A DNA stretch of 64,000 bases from CAZZBK01 sp964652155 (GTDB taxonomy: Bacteria; Planctomycetota; Planctomycetia; Pirellulales; PNKZ01), in contig CAZZBK010000002.1 of the NCBI GenBank assembly GCA_964652155.1, positions 62,001 to 126,000 on the forward strand, written 5' to 3'. The translations under genes were made by a program, and so were the position numbers. Of this stretch, positions 59,621 to 64,000 are shown piece by piece (position 1 is the first letter of the stretch; each line of letters opens with the position of its first letter). The notes beneath the pieces were generated by a model, which was not told where the DNA came from, searched no databases, and saw only the letters and a program-made list of their open reading frames with translations.

Positions 59621-62082
59621 AGATCATCGCCATGCGAAATTACGTCTCCGTTGCGAGCCTCTGCTTGGCACTCCTCGGCTGGCTTGGACTCGTTGAGGCT
59701 CGCGCCATCGAGTTCTCGTCGATCGAAGTCGTGCCCCAGGCCGTCAACCTGACCGGACAGCGCAGCCGTCAGCAGTTGCTCGTCACCGGACAGCTTGAGA
59801 CGGTACAGTCCGCTGACCTGACGCGATTGGCCAAGTATCAATCGCTCGACGAGAAAGTCGTGTCGGTCGATTCCAGCGGGCTGTTGAGCCCTCGCGGACA
59901 AGGTGAGACCGCGGTCGTGGTGCGTGTTGGCACCCATGAGCAGCGGGTCATGGTGCAGGTGGGGGACCTGACGGTTCCGGATTTGACAGACTTCCGCACC
60001 GAGGCGATCGCGGCCATGAGCCGTGCCGGTTGCAGCCAGGGTGCCTGTCACGGCTCGCCCCAAGGGAAGAACGGTTTCCGCCTGAGTTTGCGAGGTTACG
60101 ACCCGGATCTTGACCTGGCGACCGTGACCCGCGAGTCCGCCGGTCGGCGCATCAATATCGTGCAGGCCGAGGAAAGCCTGCTGCTGCGAAAGGGCTCGGG
60201 AGGCATCGCGCATCAGGGTGGCATTCGCTTCCGACAGGGTGACTCCGCGTATCAAACCCTGCGGCAGTGGATTGCCGAAGGAGGACGCGACAGCGAGACG
60301 CGACGCAAGCTCGTGCGGCTCGAAGTGCTCCCCAACGCGCGTCGTTTGCACAGTGATTATCCGCATCAGCAAGTCGTGGCCTTGGCGCACTTTGACGATG
60401 GCAGCGTGCGTGACGTTTCGCCGCTGGCCGTGTTCAGCGCCGCGAACGACCCGGCCGTCGAGGTCACGTCCCACGGCGAGGTCCACTTTCAAGCGACGGC
60501 TGAAGCGACCGTGCTTGTCCGATACTTGGAGCAAGTCAAAAGCGTGCGGCTGACCTATGTGAAGCACGATGCAACGTTCGCGTTTGCCGGACCTACGCCC
60601 GCAAACATCGTCGACCAGCAGATATTTGCCAAGCAACGGCAACTCCAATTGCAACCGGCGAACGTGGCGGACGACGCAGTATTTCTCCGTCGGGTGTTTC
60701 TCGACGTGACGGGCATGCTCCCCACGGCGGACGAAGCCCGCGCGTTCTTGCAATCGACCGCATCCGACAAGCGAGCCAAGCTGATCGACTCCTTGCTGGA
60801 ACGAGACGAGTATGCACAGTTTTGGGCCATGAAATGGGCCGACATCATGCGCGGCAGCCGCGAGACGATCTCGGAGCGCGGCGTGCACAGCTTCCATCGT
60901 TACCTCGTCAAGCAATTCGCGGCCGACCGCTCGTTTGCCGAATTGGCCGCCGAGGTGTTGACCAGTTCCGGCAACACGCTCTATCGGCCCGAGGCGAACT
61001 TCTATCGCATTGCGAACACCCCCGAGGACGCGGCCGAGAGCATGGCGCAGTTGTTTTTGGGAGTGCGCGTGCAATGTGCCCGCTGTCATAATCATCCGTT
61101 CGAGGCGTTGACCCAAGGGGACTATTACGGCTTGGCGGCGTATTTTGCCCGCGTGAAGAACAAGGGCAAGCAGTTCATGGTCGACGACACGACCATTTAC
61201 CTCACGCGCAATGGCGAGGTGCAGCATCCCTTGTTGCGCAAGCCGGTTGAGCCGGTAGCGCTGGGCACACCGGCCGGGACGTTGACGCCGGACGACGATC
61301 GCCGCGAACGATTGGCGGCTTGGCTCGTGTCGAGCGACAATAAGTACTTTGCGGCCTCGACGGTCAATCGCATCTGGTATCATCTGCTAGGACAGGGGAT
61401 CGTCGAGCCGGTCGACGACTTCCGCGACTCGAACCCCCCCTCGCATCCCGAACTGCTTCAGGCCCTCGCCCAAGATTTTGTCCGTGGCGGTTATCGATTC
61501 AAGCCGATCTTGCGGACGATCCTCAACTCGAAGACCTATCAGCTTGACTATCGTGCGCCGCGGCAGTCGTCCCCCGCGGCGGCACGGGGCGACCGGTACT
61601 TTGTTCGCGCCAAGATTCGCATGCTCACGGCCGAGCAAATTCTGGACGGCATTTCACAAGCCACGGGAATTCCCGAGGTGTTTCCAGGTTATCCGGCCGG
61701 GACACGCGCCATTGAACTGGCCGAAGGGGCCGTCGAGCATCACTTTCTCACCGCGTTTGCCAAGCCGATTCGCGATCAACAATGCGACTGTGCTCGAGAA
61801 GAAGAGCCTTCATTGAATCAGGTCATTCACCTGCTCAACAACAGCAGCGTGGTTGAGAAGACCCGAGCGACGCGCGGTGCCTTGCAACGCGCACTGGCCG
61901 ACAAGAAGTCGACCAGTGAAATTGTCGACCGATTGTATCTGGCCATGCTGAGTCGTTTTCCCACGGCCGAGGAAAAACGTCTGGCCGAGCAGCATGTGAC
62001 CAGCGTCGGCGATCGCGCGGCCGCCCTGGAAGACCTCCAGCACGCGCTGCTCAACCTCAACGAATTTCTGCTGCGTCACTAA
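59617..62082 (+). CDS. DUF1549/DUF1553 cytochrome-like protein with N-terminal Ig-like (BIG2) domain
   Basis: 821 residues from GTG 59617, which overlaps the upstream stop as GTGA; ATG 59632 is also possible. Signal VASLCLALLGWLGLVEARA. A BIG2-like Ig domain (about 35-115) precedes a CX4CH motif at Cys139-Cys144-His145 (CSQGACHGS). DUF1549 (about 330-540) ends with CARCHNHPFEAL at 487, and DUF1553 runs from about 550 to 810 (ASTVNRIWYHLLGQGIVEPVDDFRDSNPPSHPELL). It is the intact relative of the frameshifted gene at 46514. Probably a secreted, haem-binding protein; substrate unknown. Confidence 0.93.
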   Translation: MKIIAMRNYVSVASLCLALLGWLGLVEARAIEFSSIEVVPQAVNLTGQRSRQQLLVTGQLETVQSADLTRLAKYQSLDEKVVSVDSSGLLSPRGQGETAVVVRVGTHEQRVMVQVGDLTVPDLTDFRTEAIAAMSRAGCSQGACHGSPQGKNGFRLSLRGYDPDLDLATVTRESAGRRINIVQAEESLLLRKGSGGIAHQGGIRFRQGDSAYQTLRQWIAEGGRDSETRRKLVRLEVLPNARRLHSDYPHQQVVALAHFDDGSVRDVSPLAVFSAANDPAVEVTSHGEVHFQATAEATVLVRYLEQVKSVRLTYVKHDATFAFAGPTPANIVDQQIFAKQRQLQLQPANVADDAVFLRRVFLDVTGMLPTADEARAFLQSTASDKRAKLIDSLLERDEYAQFWAMKWADIMRGSRETISERGVHSFHRYLVKQFAADRSFAELAAEVLTSSGNTLYRPEANFYRIANTPEDAAESMAQLFLGVRVQCARCHNHPFEALTQGDYYGLAAYFARVKNKGKQFMVDDTTIYLTRNGEVQHPLLRKPVEPVALGTPAGTLTPDDDRRERLAAWLVSSDNKYFAASTVNRIWYHLLGQGIVEPVDDFRDSNPPSHPELLQALAQDFVRGGYRFKPILRTILNSKTYQLDYRAPRQSSPAAARGDRYFVRAKIRMLTAEQILDGISQATGIPEVFPGYPAGTRAIELAEGAVEHHFLTAFAKPIRDQQCDCAREEEPSLNQVIHLLNNSSVVEKTRATRGALQRALADKKSTSEIVDRLYLAMLSRFPTAEEKRLAEQHVTSVGDRAAALEDLQHALLNLNEFLLRH

Positions 62083-62084
62083 CG

Positions 62085-63353
62085 TTACATGCCCAGCGAA
62101 ACGAGTGGGCGAGCGATACGAACACTCGACTCCTCGGCCAGATTCACGATCGCCGGGTCGGCGTTGAGATGGAACGGCTTCCAGGCCTCGACGACCGGTT
62201 GCGCGTATTTGGCTCCATTGCCGCGGATGACCCGCGCGACATAGCCGTTGCTCAGCTCGACATACGATCCGATCGGGAATAGCCCCACGGTTTCCAAGAG
62301 TGCGCGCACGACGCGAATGTCGTACAGGCCTCGCCCGGCGTCGCGCACCATGGTCTCGATCGCATAGTAGGGGAGCATGCCGCGGCGATGTGGCCGCTGG
62401 GCCACCAGCGCCGTGTACGAGTCGGTGACCGCCGCGATTCGGGCCAACGGATGGATGCCCGCCCCTCTTCGCTGACGAGGATACCCGCTGCCATTGGAGC
62501 GTTCGTGCATCTGGTAGGCGACCATGCGTGACGCGACGGGAACGGTATCCAGATGTTTTTCGAGCAACGAGAACGTCGTGAATGGGTGTTTGGTGACCTC
62601 GGCATACTCAGCTTCGTTGAGCATGCGATTGGCCTCGATGAGCGCCGGCGGGATGGCAAGCATGCCCACGTCGTGGATCAAGCAGCCGGTGGCCAACTCG
62701 GTCAGCGAAGTTTCGTCCAGTCCGAGCATGGATCCGACCGCGATCGACAGCATGGCGGCATGTTGACTGTGCCGGCTCGGAAAGGGCCAGGCGTACGGGT
62801 TCGCGCCGAGGCATACAAATACGTCAAAGTCGGTCGCTGCGGCATCGAGCGATGTGCTGATGGCGGAGTGCATGGCGTCGAGCCCGTCGACTGCGCCACT
62901 GAGCAGACTGTCCTTGAGCAGCTTGTCGATTTGCCCGGCGTTGCGTTCGTGTCGATTGGCCAACTCGGACGTAAACGATTCGTCATATTGCGATGCGCCT
63001 GGCACGTTCAACTTGGCGCTGAACGCGTCGCGGCTGGGTTTCCAAGCCGTGTCATGTTCGGTGGCCGCAAGCTGATCGAGTTCGCGACTGAGGTCCGTTT
63101 CGTGTTGCAGTCGTGATGCCAGTCGGGCAGGCGGGGCCTTGGAGAGCATTCCTTGCGGCTTGAAGGCGTTGATCCGCGCCATGTCGCCAACGCTCACCGA
63201 CAACTGGGACACGCCGCGCATGCGCAGGTTTTGCAGCAGCGTGTCCGTGATCGTCGCTCCGGCCGCAAGCAACTTGAGTTGTTGCGAATCGAAAATGTCG
63301 GAGCTCAACGACGCGCCAAGGGGGAGATGGTTCAGGCTCAGTGTGGTGTACAT
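62085..63353 (-). CDS. HD-GYP domain protein
   Basis: 422 residues from ATG 63353. The C-terminal half is an HD-GYP domain: RHSQHAAMLSIAVGSMLG, catalytic HD in CLIHDVGMLAIPPALI (about 224), KHPFTTFSLLEKHLD, YQMHERSNGSGYPRQ (about 280) and ARIAAVTDSYTALVAQRP. The GYP signature and HD residues are intact, so c-di-GMP or another cyclic nucleotide could be hydrolysed. The N-terminal ~200 residues are a less conserved, possibly regulatory region (YTTLSLNHLPLGASLSSDIFD). No membrane segment. 46 bases downstream of the partial gene on the same strand. Confidence 0.92.
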   Translation of the reverse strand: MYTTLSLNHLPLGASLSSDIFDSQQLKLLAAGATITDTLLQNLRMRGVSQLSVSVGDMARINAFKPQGMLSKAPPARLASRLQHETDLSRELDQLAATEHDTAWKPSRDAFSAKLNVPGASQYDESFTSELANRHERNAGQIDKLLKDSLLSGAVDGLDAMHSAISTSLDAAATDFDVFVCLGANPYAWPFPSRHSQHAAMLSIAVGSMLGLDETSLTELATGCLIHDVGMLAIPPALIEANRMLNEAEYAEVTKHPFTTFSLLEKHLDTVPVASRMVAYQMHERSNGSGYPRQRRGAGIHPLARIAAVTDSYTALVAQRPHRRGMLPYYAIETMVRDAGRGLYDIRVVRALLETVGLFPIGSYVELSNGYVARVIRGNGAKYAQPVVEAWKPFHLNADPAIVNLAEESSVRIARPLVSLGM

Positions 63354-63399
63354 CGTTACAAGCACGTCCCGGGCGGGGTTAGATCGGTCAGAGTTAAAC

Positions 63400-63998
63400 T
63401 TAAAGTAAATCGCACCAAGCAACGTCCGTTCGCGTCAGGAGTCGGCCAGCGAGTTGAGGAATATCCGTGTGTGCGTCGGACAGTTTATTGGCAATGTCGC
63501 GCAGCGGAATGTTTTCCAACTCGTAGAACACGACCGGGTCGTCATCATCATCCTGGATCACATTGCAGGTGCGGCCGAGAATCTGCTCGCACTCGACCAA
63601 TGTGACCTCTTGCTTAGGGAGCACGAGCAGGCTGCGCAGGCCGCCGCCGCATTCGGCCCAGTGGGGCATGGCTTCGCGGGCGGCCAGTCGCAACGGTTCG
63701 GCAATCTCCAGCCGCTCGGCCTGGGCCCCTTTCGTCACGAGATCTTGTTTTTGTAGCTTCCGCACGGCACCGTGTGCCGCCGCGCGGATGGCTGACGCCA
63801 GCCTGCCGCGCGTATCGCTATCCCACACGATCGTGCGCCGCAAGCTTGCTTTGCCATCGAACAGCTCTGCTTCGACAGACCGCTCGATTTCAGCCAGCAA
63901 TTGCGAAACGACTCGTGAGAGTTGCCACGCCACCTCGGGACACGATTCATACCAAGGTTTTAGCGCACGATCGCGTTGCGCCTCATCGCTTTTGAGCG
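63400..63998 (-). CDS. Protein of unknown function, start outside window
   Basis: The frame is open up to the right edge of the window, so the N terminus is missing; 199 residues are visible. An internal GTG at 63933 is only one possible start. Sequence: KPWYESCPEVAWQLSRVVSQLLAEIERSV, a helical middle, then LLVLPKQEVTLVECEQILGRTCNVIQDDDDDPVVFYELENIPLRDIANKL near the C terminus. Cytoplasmic by composition, no motif recognised. It lies 46 bases before the HD-GYP gene on the same strand, so the two may be cotranscribed and functionally linked. Confidence 0.72.
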   Translation of the reverse strand, partial: LKSDEAQRDRALKPWYESCPEVAWQLSRVVSQLLAEIERSVEAELFDGKASLRRTIVWDSDTRGRLASAIRAAAHGAVRKLQKQDLVTKGAQAERLEIAEPLRLAAREAMPHWAECGGGLRSLLVLPKQEVTLVECEQILGRTCNVIQDDDDDPVVFYELENIPLRDIANKLSDAHTDIPQLAGRLLTRTDVAWCDLL

Positions 63999-64000
63999 TG

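Noticed and set aside
59527..61383. A 618-codon antisense open frame across the second DUF1549 gene
   Set aside because: Same cause: shadow of a GC-rich gene with strong third-position bias; Arg/His/Val-rich composition and no motif.
1..64000. A defence island, prophage or biosynthetic cluster
   Set aside because: I found no restriction, CRISPR, toxin-antitoxin, integrase, transposase, phage structural or NRPS/PKS genes; the SbcDC-like pair alone is not evidence for a defence system.

Overview
This 64 kb window comes from a GC-rich member of the Planctomycetota, most likely order Pirellulales. The evidence is the set of families present: three DUF1501 proteins, two DUF1549/DUF1553 proteins, a PVC-type CxxCH haem protein, a DUF1080 protein, a TIGR03067 protein, a DUF1573 protein and several small proteins of a planctomycete type. 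It reads as ordinary chromosome. I see no phage, transposase, CRISPR array or rRNA, and one tRNA (Gln). Many starts are set by good Shine-Dalgarno boxes or by stop/start overlaps (ATGA, GTGA, TAATG), so the operons are fairly clear.

Layout. 1-7.5 kb: the 3' part of a very large membrane protein, glutamine-dependent NAD synthetase, and a stand-alone FIST sensor protein. 7.5-11.8 kb: ispH diverges from hpnC-hpnD-hpnE, which take isoprenoid precursors to squalene. 11.9-16 kb: mscL, rpiB, a TsaC-like/arginine-phosphatase-like fusion, and a CehA/McbA-like protein. 16-21.3 kb: a large secreted haem protein, then (minus strand) an anchored protein, scpB and a protein that is largely Asp/Glu, ending at an intrinsic terminator. 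21.6-26.4 kb: a two-gene SbcD/SbcC-like operon of the YhaO/YhaN kind. 26.4-33.4 kb: a TIGR03067 protein, a sugar isomerase-like protein, lysS, a LolCD-type ABC exporter and ilvE. 33.4-41.4 kb: a base-excision glycosylase, a lactonase, a three-gene operon of unknown function, a DUF1573 protein, an enolase-superfamily enzyme, a ceramide-glucosyltransferase/HpnI-like glycosyltransferase and a CheY. 41.6-50.2 kb: a DUF1501 protein, tRNA-Gln, a cyclophilin lipoprotein, small proteins, and a DUF1549/1553-DUF1501 pair whose first gene carries a frameshift. 50.2-64 kb: aroA behind a PQQ-repeat protein, a HEAT-like secreted protein, DUF1080, a thioredoxin-like protein, a third DUF1501 gene divergent from a PPC-domain/DUF1549 pair, an HD-GYP protein and the end of an unknown gene.

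The points most worth following are: (1) a TsaC-like domain with altered active-site motifs fused to a phosphatase whose P-loop carries the Thr typical of protein-arginine phosphatases, beside rpiB; (2) the Asp/Glu protein translationally coupled to scpB; (3) an SbcC-like ATPase with a membrane hinge beside a metallophosphoesterase that has lost expected metal ligands; (4) a paired CX4CH plus CXXCH haem-motif layout in both DUF1549 proteins; (5) a 101-bp perfect-ended palindromic repeat with a degraded solo arm 25 kb away; and (6) a G7-tract frameshift that also happens to be a -1 slippery heptamer.
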